This document shows, one piece after another, positions 54,691-64,000 of a DNA stretch of 64,000 nt. The first letter of the stretch is position 1, and every line of letters begins with the position of its first letter. The stretch is from assembly GCF_016801865.2 (NCBI RefSeq), contig NC_068938.1, positions 109,543,176 through 109,607,175 of the forward strand, given 5' to 3'. The position numbers and the translations under genes were made by a program. The DNA comes from Culex pipiens pallens (taxonomy: Eukaryota; Arthropoda; Insecta; Diptera; Culicidae). The notes under the pieces were generated by a model that was given only the letters and a program-made list of their open reading frames with translations, was not told the DNA's origin and searched no databases.

Positions 54691-57397
54691 TAAAGAATTA
54701 GTTTCTGAGACAATTCCATCGATGGCTTCTTATCATTTTTACAAAAATTTCCCATTCCAAATCAATCCCACTCCGTTCGAAAAAACAATTCGCCCGAATC
54801 TTTTCCAGCAACAAAACTAATTTACATCTCTTCGAGCAGTGCGTCCCGAGCGCCTCCGGCGACTAACCCAACTTACCAGTAAGCCAGCTCCTTCGAGCTC
54901 TCGAAAAAAGAATAACAGACACAACTTTTAAGCCCAGTGTATTATTCATAAAGCGCACCCCCCAAAAAGCTCCCGCCTAAGGTCCGGTTCGGTATTGAAC
55001 TTTTGAATTCAAATTGGTTCGCACCTCCCCGACGGGCGTTCCGGCAGTTCCAGCTCCTTCTGCGTATTTATTGTAGGAGGGGGTCGGAGGAGAGAGATCC
55101 TTTTCTTTCAATTTAATAGGGACTGTTTTGCTCCGGGGAGTTGACCGGAAATTCAGGGCTTTCTTTTTTTGGCTGGGGGGTGGCTTATTGACGTCACGGA
55201 TTTTGTGGGGTCGGGGTTAAAAAGGTTAAAATGGGTGGAAATTTTAATACTGCCACGTGTAGGTGTATTTTGGTAGCCTTGATTGAGGTTTGGTATCGTA
55301 TGTTTGTGGAATTTACGATCGGAAAAACAGTGTTACTTTGAGGTTATGTGAATCATCACAAGCCAATTTTACGGCTTCTGACAAGGGCCCAAAATGGCAT
55401 CGATCTCAAGCTGAACGGTAATCCAATTTTGTGGCCAGTTCCTGTCTTTCAAGCTCGGGCCAAGACAACATCCGAGGATGCACCAAGATATGAGATGAGA
55501 TGTCCAATGATCAACGGACCGGCCAGATGAATCCCATTACATCGATTCCAAGTCCTCGCCGACCAATCCGGGACGGACGGAGGGGGTCCATTCATCGTTT
55601 CATCATCATCATCTTCATTCCCGGGTAATGCACAGATACACGCCAATGATTGATTTTGCTGAGCGCCAAGCCAAGCCGCGTGGAGTCGACAAGGCTGCAT
55701 CCAACTGAACATGATATTTTACGAGATGACAGAAACCGGCTCTCCGGATCGTCTCGGGCTGACCACCACCGGAGAATGATATTGCAGTGGTTCCTAGCAT
55801 CAACTCAACTGATTTTGGAATCATCTTAAGGTGACTTCCACCGTTGTCACAGCTTATTATCTGTTTCGTATTGTTCTATCAATCTAGAAAAAAATATCTA
55901 ATCTGAGAACCCCCGACCCAGCATCCAACGGCGCAAGATGACAGCGCGCTCTTCGGGAACGATTCTTTTATCTCAATCAACTTCAGCTCTCAGTTTCCAA
56001 GCTGTTGGCCTTCAACACGGACCCAGATCCAGCAGAAGAAGACAACGGAGGGAGAAAAAAAATGGCAAAATATATCTGAATAAATTATTATCCTCCTCAG
56101 CCCGAACCCCGCTGACTTGGCCGCTGATCGACCACCTACGACGACGACGACGAAGACCACCAGACATAATGCATGTTCAGTTCGGAAGCTTTGCTGGCTT
56201 TAGCGGCAGGTCGGGTCCGGACGTCCAACCAAAGGTTGGTTCCGGGGGATGGACGACCGTAAGTGTCGTAAGCATAAAAACCCCGTCGGATAACCGAGAA
56301 AAGGTAGTCGGAGAGTGGTGTAAAAGGACATTCTTTATTTTGATTAGATTTTTTGCTGCTGCTCTGCTTCGTCTCATCTGTAACTTCACACATGTACGGT
56401 CTCTGTGTTGGTCGCCCGGAACAGTCCGGAATGCGGAATCGGGGGCGGTTTTCATGTCCTGCCCATTACCATCATGCTGTATAGAACGGTGACATGAGAG
56501 CAAAATCATCATCATCAGGACCATCATCATCGAGGCCGGGCAGCTATTGTCTTGTGTGTTTTGTGTGTGACAAAATATTTCCTGACTCCCCCCCTCCTCC
56601 TTTGATGGAGACCAAAGGACCCCCCCCCCTAAACACCCACACTCAGGTAGGGCTCCGGGATGAGCAGAGAGATATGAGCAGGAGTCGTCCTCCTGCCGCC
56701 CGTGAACACGTCCTTTTGTCAATATGTATAATTTATTTACCGACTTGTTTAGCATTGTTCCAACCTTGGGCCAACGGAGCACCAGGAAGCAAACGAGATA
56801 AAGTCAAACTGCAGCATCAGCCCCGAGTTCAGTGATGTGGAAGAGGAAGAGGACTTTACCGCCACCCCCATTTCGTAACGCTCGACCACCTTCACAGGAT
56901 GGTATTGACGGTTGGTGTTGTTGTTGGATTAAGGTTGGGGGGAGATGATCATATCATATTTCGTACCCATCCGAGCACGGAACGAACTGATTTTTCCTCG
57001 GTGGCACGTGAAACATGTTTATTGCAGGTGGATCACGTGTCCTGCCAAGTTGGTTTGTGGTCAGGTTTAGGTACGTTACGGAAAAAGGAATTAAGTTAAT
57101 GCTAGAAGTTCCTACGTTTTGTAAATTTACAGGGTTTCAAAAGTTTCCATATTGTCTCTACAAGGAAAGGAGGTTTTAAATCCGCTTGATTTTAATTAGT
57201 CTGTTGAGTAATTTAGCCAGATTTTATGGTGTTCTTGCGAGTCCTCTGATTGGTCCAGCTATTTTTCGACTATTTCAACAAGATTTTTTTTTGAATTTTA
57301 CGAAATCCATTCCTGACTGTGAATCTAAAGCATTCATATAGCCTTTGAAAAGCAAAACTACAAATACAAAAAAAAAATTATTTACAAAAAAAAACTC
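54691..57397. other. Unclassified mixed DNA
   Basis: GC-richer, without arrays until about 57380. The longest frames (184 codons at 55938-56492 and 201 at 56177-56782 on the other strand) overlap and are rich in Arg/Ser low-complexity stretches; no domain was recognised, so neither is called a gene. Confidence 0.4.
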
Positions 57398-58550
57398 ATA
57401 ATACTTAAAGTACTTAAAATACTAAAAAACTTAAAATACTAACAATACTTAAAATACTTAAAAAGCTTGAAATATTTCAAATACTTACAATACTTAAAAT
57501 ACTTAAAATACTTAAAATACTTAAAATACTTAAAAAACATAAAATACTAAAAATACTTAAAATACATAAAATACTTTAAATACATAAAATAATTTAAATA
57601 CTTGAAATACTTTAAATACTTTAAATACTTTAAATACTTTAAATACTTTAAATACTTTAAATACTTTAAATACTTTAAATACTTTAAATACTTTAAACAC
57701 TTTAAATACTTTAAATACTTTAAATACTTTAAATACTTTAAATACTTTAAATACTTTAAATACTTTAAATACTTTAAATACTTTAAATACTTTAAATACT
57801 TTAAATACTTTAAATACTTTAAATACTTTAAATACTTTAAATACTTTAAATACTTTAAATACTTTAAATACTTTAAATACTTTAAATACTTTAAATACTT
57901 TAAATACTTTAAATACTTTAAATACTTTAAATACTTTAAATACTTTAAATACTTTAAATACTTTAAATACTTTAAATACTTTAAATACTTTAAAAACTTT
58001 AAATACTTTAAATACTTAAAATACTTAAAATACTTAAAATACTTAAAATACTTAAAATACTTAAAATACTTAAAATACTTAAAATACTTAAAATACTTGA
58101 AATACTTAAAATACTTAAAATAGTTAAAATAGTTAAAACAGTTAAAATAGTTTAAATACTCAAAATACTCAAAATACTAAAAATACTAAAAATACTAAAA
58201 ATACTAAAAATACTAAAAATACTAAAAATACTAAAAATACTAAAAATACTAAAAATACTAAAAATACTAAAAATACTAAAAATACTAAAAATACCGTAAA
58301 CTGGGGTCAATCGGGACACATGAGGCGAATTGGGACAGCAGTTTTAACCATGTTGGAGCAAAATATTTTGATTTTTCTGGTTGGTTTTGGTTAGAACAGA
58401 CTCAGGCCAACAAAATGTGTACATCCATTTCCAAATTTAATAGCTTTAAGTGCTCTAAAAACTGCTGTCCCTATTCAGACCGTAGTCCCGATTCACCCCA
58501 GATTACGGTACTTAAAAATACTAAAAATACTAAAAATACTAAAAGTACTT
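57398..58550. repeat. 9-mer array in blocks (TACTTAAAA, TACTTTAAA, TACTAAAAA), split by a MITE
   Basis: Successive blocks of related 9-base units: mixed TACTTAAAA (57398-57600), homogeneous TACTTTAAA (57601-58010), TACTTAAAA (58011-58130), then TACTAAAAA (58165-58291), resuming after the insertion at 58511-58550. The 9-base unit is three codons, so the 173-codon frame at 57602-58123 (K/Y/F repeats) is an artefact. Confidence 0.9.
58294..58508. mobile_element. 215-bp MITE in the 9-mer array, TA target duplication
   Basis: CCGTAAACTGGGGTCAATCG at the left and CACCCCAGATTACGG at the right form an imperfect TIR of about 52 bases, including a mirrored GGGACAGCAGTTTT. TA flanks both ends (58292-58293, 58509-58510), and the host 9-mer continues on each side. 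No coding frame. Confidence 0.82.
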
Positions 58551-60622
58551 AAATTAAAATACAAAAAAAAAATACGTGAAAAACTTAGGCCGTTGCAAAT
58601 ATATGGGGGGAAGGGGCAAAAAAATATATTAAACTTGAAATTACAAGCCAACGTTCCAACATCTGGATGAAAAATGTGTCCTTAAATGCATTTTACACTC
58701 ATCCAGTTGTTTTTCCAGTCATAACTTTTCAATATAAATTAATTAATTGATTTTTTCTGTTTTTTTTTTTTGCTGTCCAACCCTTTTAATGTATGAAAAA
58801 ACCATAAATATTATTTAAAATTCCGTAGTAACTCATCATAAGAGTTTATTTTGCAATCTTTTTTTTAATCTTTTTCTTCTTTTCCTTGAGCGAATCTATG
58901 TGAAACTACATCAGCATTGCAAACGCTGGCTAAAACTTCCTTCTTAAGCTGCTGCCAAGATTGGTGGACATAATCTCCCCCCATCCGCCAGAATGATTAA
59001 TACCCCACCTATTAAATCCTCTGTTCTGATGTCACCTCGTCGAGATTCTTCGAACCGATCAGGTCAATTAAGAAGCAAAAAAACCTTCCACCTTCAAACG
59101 AAATCGAAAACCTCGCTTAATTAAGCCACTAACAACAAACGCGCTGATAACAATCGAAGAATGGACCCAACATCCTCCTCCTCCACCGCCACCATCTGGC
59201 TCTGGAACTTCCTGAACACGTCGGTCGTCGCCGAAGACGTTCGAAACGACATCTCCCAGTAACAATTCTATTAGGAAGGCGTTACGGTTCAATTCGGACG
59301 GTTGGCGGTCCTTAAATTACTCGAACCGCTGAGTTCGGGCATAAATCTTATTCCAAGGAAGCAGTACCAAACTAAGGTGGGGGTTGTTCACGGATGACGT
59401 AACGATTTTTTTTAGTTTTGGTACGAGCTCGTTAAATAATTTTACAAAAATTTCCCTTCTAGACTCTTTTTTTCGTTGCGTCATGAACGAACATTCCCCT
59501 AGAACAGAACCGTTGACAGGCGGCCTAAGAAATCAAATCAACGCTCACACGCACCAACGCAGATTTGAGAGAGAAGAAAAAGAGACCAAAAACAGAATCG
59601 ATGTCATTTGATCTCTTTATAGCCACGGAAAGGTCCCGAACCGTAAACAAATGTTAAAAGATCAATAAAGGAAATATAAACAAGTTTTTTTGTGTGTGTT
59701 TCAGCTCTGTTTCTATTCTGAAGATTTGCCTGCTTTGTGGCGTCTCCTCTCTTCTCTTCACTTCTTCTCCTTCCTCGGAATCTTCTCATCGTCTAGAGTT
59801 GCTCATTTGCCTTCTCCTCTTCCTTTTCTAAACTTCTTAATTTAGAGATTTTTTTTTTCGAGGCATTTTAAACCGAATCGTTTCTCTTTCCCTTCTGGCA
59901 CCAACAATGAATGCTTTTTACTATTTTCGGTTTTAGGTTTGGTCCACCGGGAGAGTTCACCAACCGTCAATGACGACATTCTTCGGCGTCGGGCTAATCT
60001 TGCTACTTTGAGGCTGAGCTGAATGCTCCATTCACGTGGCCTTTCCCCTGGATGTTTTAGAGTATTTTTCTCTGTCGAGTTCAATTGCTTCGATGGAGAC
60101 AAACGGACTGTTTGTTACAATTACAACCAGAGAAAGCAATCAAATTGTCGTTAAAAGTGATTTGATTTATGTTTCTGTTTGGATTGAGTTGGAGTCGTTA
60201 AAGATTCGAAAATGCTGCACTTTTAGTTGAATATTTGAGAGATTTGATCTACTTCGAAAACATCTGGATTTTAATAAACCAATTTTTTTATTTACCTGTG
60301 CATTGAACTTTTTCATGAAATATCTTATATGAATGATAATCATCTTTAGCAACGTACCACGAAATTTGAACATTTGTTACGACTTTCATGAACGTTTGTT
60401 CACGGTTTTGTAAACCAATTTTTCATCGTATAACTGTTTTTGCTTTGAAACTACTTTTCAAGCATTTACATTTAAAAGCTGGGTGATGAATAGGGAAAAT
60501 GCGTAACGTGATTTTCGAATGATCCCACTTTGTTTACATCTACAAAGTAGTAGGCTGTTCAAGCACAAGCATGACTTTTTTCTTACTTTTTAAATGAGCT
60601 CTTTTATAATCAGTAGTAAAGC
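58551..60622. other. Unclassified mixed DNA
   Basis: AT-rich at 58560-58900 and 60200-60600, GC-richer between. A C/T-rich tract lies at 59745-59830. No gene or element was recognised. Confidence 0.4.
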
Positions 60623-60624
60623 TA

Positions 60625-60808
60625 AGAACAAGATTGTCCGTTCGACGCAGTGGTGAACGCAGAACGCTGTGCCAGTTCGATTTTTCCATCAACTGTCAGT
60701 CGAACAATCTGCAGGGGTTGCTTTGTTCAATGGTCGATGACTGGCAGGCTATGATGACAGGCGCAAAATTTTGCGTTTGCGTTCAGGCCTGACGGACAAT
60801 CTTGTTCT
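60625..60808. mobile_element. 184-bp MITE, AGAACAAGATTGTCCGT ends, TA flanks
   Basis: The 17-base left end AGAACAAGATTGTCCGT is perfectly mirrored by ACGGACAATCTTGTTCT, with TA on both sides (60623-60624, 60809-60810). The interior includes GCGCAAAATTTTGCG, a 15-base near-palindrome. No coding frame. Confidence 0.85.
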
Positions 60809-60810
60809 TA

Positions 60811-62511
60811 CCTTAAGTGTTTTATTTTGTCTAGTTTTTGACATTTTTTGCTGGAAAATTGTCACATTTCGATCGGTTAGTTGTTTTTTTTAGGATGACA
60901 AAGAACTGCGGTGAGACTGTCATTCTGCGATGTCGCATATAAATTCCCTGGCTAGTTTTAGAATACTGCTGCTAATTCTTGCTAAGCTGATCTAACAAAT
61001 AGAGATGATTTTCACTAAACCAGGTTTTCAAACGGAATCAATCAATAAAGTCAGCTACTGGATGGATACAACCGCATCGACTTCATAAACAACTTCCATT
61101 CATTTTTTTTAAATCAATCTCGCCTTCAACTTTCGTGAGATTTTTTTACTTCAACTCCAGGTCTTAAAAAGCCACACATTTTGTATTCTTGTAAAAAAAA
61201 TCATGATCGATAACAATACTCTTTACTTTTGGCGAACAGTAAATTGGTTCCACTTTGACAGTTCAAAATTGAGGCCGTTTTGTGAACCACTTTTCAGCAC
61301 CCAGTTTAAAATTATCTTCTATTGATTGATTCCCGCCACAGAGCTTCGATTCCCACACCCTCCACGTGACCAAATCCCACGTGCCCCCCAGGTCATCCAT
61401 CCGTTCACCGGACATAATCTCGTTCCGCCCAGAAAAACGCCCCTCTTTATCGATCCCGGTCCACAAAAACCGTCGTCACCGGGCAAACCCTGGGTGAAAG
61501 GTGATATTATTAAGTCATTAATATCTCATTTATAGCAGCGGCTCGTGCGTCCGAAAAGTGTCTCATTTTTCCTCGCGTCCCAACCCAAAAATTAAGGAGT
61601 TTCTTCGGCGCGTCAAATCAGGGGGGCTCGTTTGACGCAAGGTTACACAATCAGCTTCACCACCACGAGCCGGGTGGAAACTTGATTCTGTAAGGCTTCC
61701 CCCCCAACCAGTCACCCTGCTCCTAGCGGAAAAGCCTTTGCGTTGGAGGTTTTATCGGATTTGATTTACCACCTGTCTGTCATCGGACGGATTGGGCACA
61801 GTAAACAATAAAACAAAAGAAAACTAATATTGAAAATTCATTGCTAATTTATTCATTTAAATTTTTCCTAGCAAATCTAGTAACTATTTTTCATTTGAAT
61901 GTTTTTGAATTTTGTACTAATTTCATCGTAAAATTATTCACTGTGCAACAGTAAGAAGTCAGAAACGGACACGCCCAGGACACCGGTTCCGTGACTCGCG
62001 GTAATGACGTTTGACCCCGCTTGCCAAATGTGTCCGTCATAATTTGTGTCCCAATGTATTGCTCTGGAATTCGGCGTCGTCGTCGATCGTTTTATTTTCG
62101 TTAGGCAGGCCGGGAAATGGTTCCACCTGCGAGTGATTGTGACAGACTGACTGACTGACTGTATGTGAGTTTTCTTCTTTTTTCCCTCCATCAAACCTCA
62201 TCAAACGGTCGATGTCTGTCACAACAATCTGGCAGATGACTAAAGGTGGAATTGTTATGAGAACTGTAACTGTAGTTCTACTAAAAAAATATTAGTATTT
62301 TAAATACAAAATACACACATCCAAACGATTATATGACAATTTTACCAAAGTTTTTTAAATCATTTTTTTCTCTTTCTTTTCAGGTATGTAACAAATCCAT
62401 TCAAACAAAAGTAGTACATGTGAGTATTGATGCTGACTTATGACCTAAATAAAAAATATGAATGTGTTTTACACTCAAACAACCAAAAATTCAAAGATGA
62501 GTTCAGTTATA
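60811..62511. other. Unclassified mixed DNA
   Basis: Balanced composition at 61320-62250, AT-rich elsewhere. No repeat, element end or exon was recognised. Confidence 0.4.
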
Positions 62512-62850
62512 GAGCAATTGAAGCTCAAATCAGCAATTTTTCTGGTACTTTTGTACCCGACCCACGCCGATTTCAATTAAACATTGTAAACATGTTATCC
62601 TAGGCCTATATAAGCCATTTTTGTGTAGGAAATTGGATGGACTTTCTGGAAAAAATACACTGAAAGAAAAATACACGCCACTTTTATGACATTTTCGATT
62701 TTAAAGCGTAAAAGTTAAATTTGAAGGTGATATCGCGCTTTATTTTTGCTCAATGTTTTTGTGGAAAAATCCTAAGGCTTGTACAAATTTGATTTATAGT
62801 TTTTTTCAAGGTTGGCCCGAAAAATCAGGGGACAAAAAAAATATTTTTTT
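62512..62850. mobile_element. Foldback family fragment, left arm only (GAGCAATTG end)
   Basis: Starts GAGCAATTGAAGCTCAAATC and follows the left arm of 30868-32239 through GTACCCGACCC and AAGCCATTTTTGTGT. It then skips about 160 bases to GGAAATTGGATGGACTTTCT and fades near 62850. No right arm is present in the window, so the copy is truncated and internally deleted. Confidence 0.7.
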
Positions 62851-63465
62851 TTTCAAAAACTTCAAAATTTCAATGGAAATTTCGGTACAATCAGCTGAAA
62901 TCAATTAAAAATGCGTTTCCCTGCGTTAAGAATCAGTTTAATCAGTTTTAAGTTTTTATTCTCTGAAATTTTTGTTTTCGACAAATCTTTCAACTATTGG
63001 TTAAAATACCCTAGCTCGTGATGGTTATAAGTTACCCTTAATGTTTTGCCTTTGGGTAATTCTCTACCAACTCACACGAAATCGGAAAAAGTTACCCCGA
63101 CCCCTCTTTGATTTGCGTGAAACTTTGCCCTAAGGGGTAACTTTTGTCCCTGATCACGAATCCGAGGTTCGTTTTTTGATATCTCGTGATGGAGGGGCGG
63201 TACGACCCCTTCCATTTTTGAACATGCGAAAAAAGAGGTGTTTTTCAATAATTTGCAGCCTGAAACGGTGATAAGATAGAAATTTGGTGTCAAAGGGACT
63301 TTTATGTAAAATCAGACGCCCAATTTGATGGCGTACTCAGAATTCTGAAAAAAACGTATTTTTCATCGAAAAAAAAAACACTACAAAAGTTTTCAAAACT
63401 CTGCCATTTTCCGTTACTCGACTGTAATTTTTTTTGGAACATGTCATTTTAAGGGAAATTTAATT
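62851..63465. other. AT-rich DNA, possibly the outer part of the following palindrome
   Basis: Contains TTTGATATCTCGTGATGG and GAGGGGCGGTACGACCCC near 63175-63212, wording I recall from dispersed mosquito repeats. If the palindrome to the right continues past the window, this may belong to its left arm. Confidence 0.35.
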
Positions 63466-64000
63466 TACTTTTTGAATATACATTGACCTAGAAGGGTCAT
63501 TTTTTCATTTAGAGCAAAATTTTTCATTTTAAAATTTCGTGTTTTTTCTAACTTTGCGAGAGTAAAACAATGTTGTACAAAGATTTAGAGCAGACAATTA
63601 CAAAAATTTTGATTTATAAACATAAGGGGTTTGCTTATAAACATCACGAGTTATCACGATTTTACGAAAAAAAAGTTTTGAAAAAGTTACTTTTTGCGTT
63701 TCTCTTTGTTTCGTCGTTCGTGTCTGTCGCGGGTGACCATGAACGGCCATGATCAACGACGACCAACATTTTCAAAACTTTTTTTTTCGTAAAATCGCGA
63801 TAACTCGTGATGTTTACAAGCAAACCTCTAATAGTCATATATCAAAATTTTTGTAATTGTCTGCTCTACATCTTTGTGGAACATTGTTATATTCTAAAAA
63901 ATAACCCTGCAAAGTTAGAAAAAACACGAAATTTTAAAATGAAAAATTTTGTTCTAAATGAAAAAATGACCCTTCTGGGTCAATGTAGATTCGAAAAGTA
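63466..64000. mobile_element. Large palindromic element cut by the window end
   Basis: The sequence from 63466 (TACTTTTTGAATATACATTG) to 64000 folds about a centre near 63733: GAAGGGTCATTTTTTCATTT is mirrored at 63960-63982 and AGAGCAGACAATTACAAAAA at 63849-63869. Arms of about 240 bases show roughly 10% mismatches. The mirror of 63466 is the last base of the window, so both arms probably extend further. No coding frame. Confidence 0.7.

Noticed and set aside
55938..56782. Overlapping frames of 184 and 201 codons on opposite strands
   Set aside because: Low-complexity Arg/Ser-rich translations, no domain, no splice context that I can support.
57602..58123. 173-codon Lys-Tyr-Phe repeat frame
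   Set aside because: Translation of a 9-base tandem repeat.

Overview
This window looks like non-coding, transposon-rich DNA from a culicine mosquito, most probably Culex. The main pointer is an intact two-gene LINE on the minus strand (about 35630-40127) whose proteins read like the Juan group of the Jockey clade. It is supported by an intact RTE-clade LINE (22568-25961), tRNA-derived SINEs including one with two tRNA-like units, and many short terminal-inverted-repeat (TIR) elements with TA target duplications. The species call is an inference from remembered family resemblance, not from a search. I found no host protein-coding exon, rRNA gene or functional tRNA gene. Only the two LINEs contribute credible coding sequence. 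Other long open frames lie in simple repeats or are short chance frames.

Layout. 1-9.2 kb: small TIR elements (1833, 1989, 2796, 6396) in AT-rich DNA, then a 1.6-kb foldback (7545-9183). 9.4-12.4 kb: degenerate 9-mer (ACTTGAGAC) tracts, one split by a 226-bp TA-flanked element. 13.1-19.25 kb: long 8-mer and 7-mer arrays. Among them is a 2.06-kb TIR element (16416-18479) that holds a 0.74-kb TTTATCAA array and a 132-bp tandem repeat full of CCGG-centred palindromes. 20.6-26.9 kb: decayed AATTTGTGCCC-rich DNA broken by a 1.1-kb TIR element, which itself contains a nested one, and by the RTE LINE with a perfect 14-bp target duplication. 29.1-29.7 kb: GCAAAAAA array. 30.9-32.2 kb: a second member of the first foldback family. 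33.3-34.7 kb: a CCCGGGA-type element hosting a SINE with an 11-bp target duplication.

35.6-40.1 kb: Juan-like LINE. 41.1-44.4 kb: hairpins, a hAT-like 1.54-kb element with 8-bp target duplication into which a second CCCGGGA element has inserted, and a GCCTTCCTCACT-ended element. 46.0-48.7 kb: double-tRNA SINE, 1.54-kb foldback, and a TIR element with an internal tRNA-like unit. 48.8-49.2 kb: 72 copies of a pentamer. 49.2-57.4 kb: mostly unclassified, higher-GC, single-copy-looking DNA. 57.4-58.6 kb: 9-mer array interrupted by a 215-bp TIR element. 58.6-62.5 kb: unclassified except one 184-bp element. 62.5-64 kb: a foldback fragment and a large palindrome cut by the window end.

How the parts relate. 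The two LINEs encode endonuclease and reverse transcriptase and could supply machinery in trans to the SINEs; that is family knowledge, not shown here. The TIR and foldback elements encode nothing and must depend on transposases elsewhere. Exact target duplications at many insertions give a readable nesting order. All element boundaries were found by eye; no alignment or database search was run.
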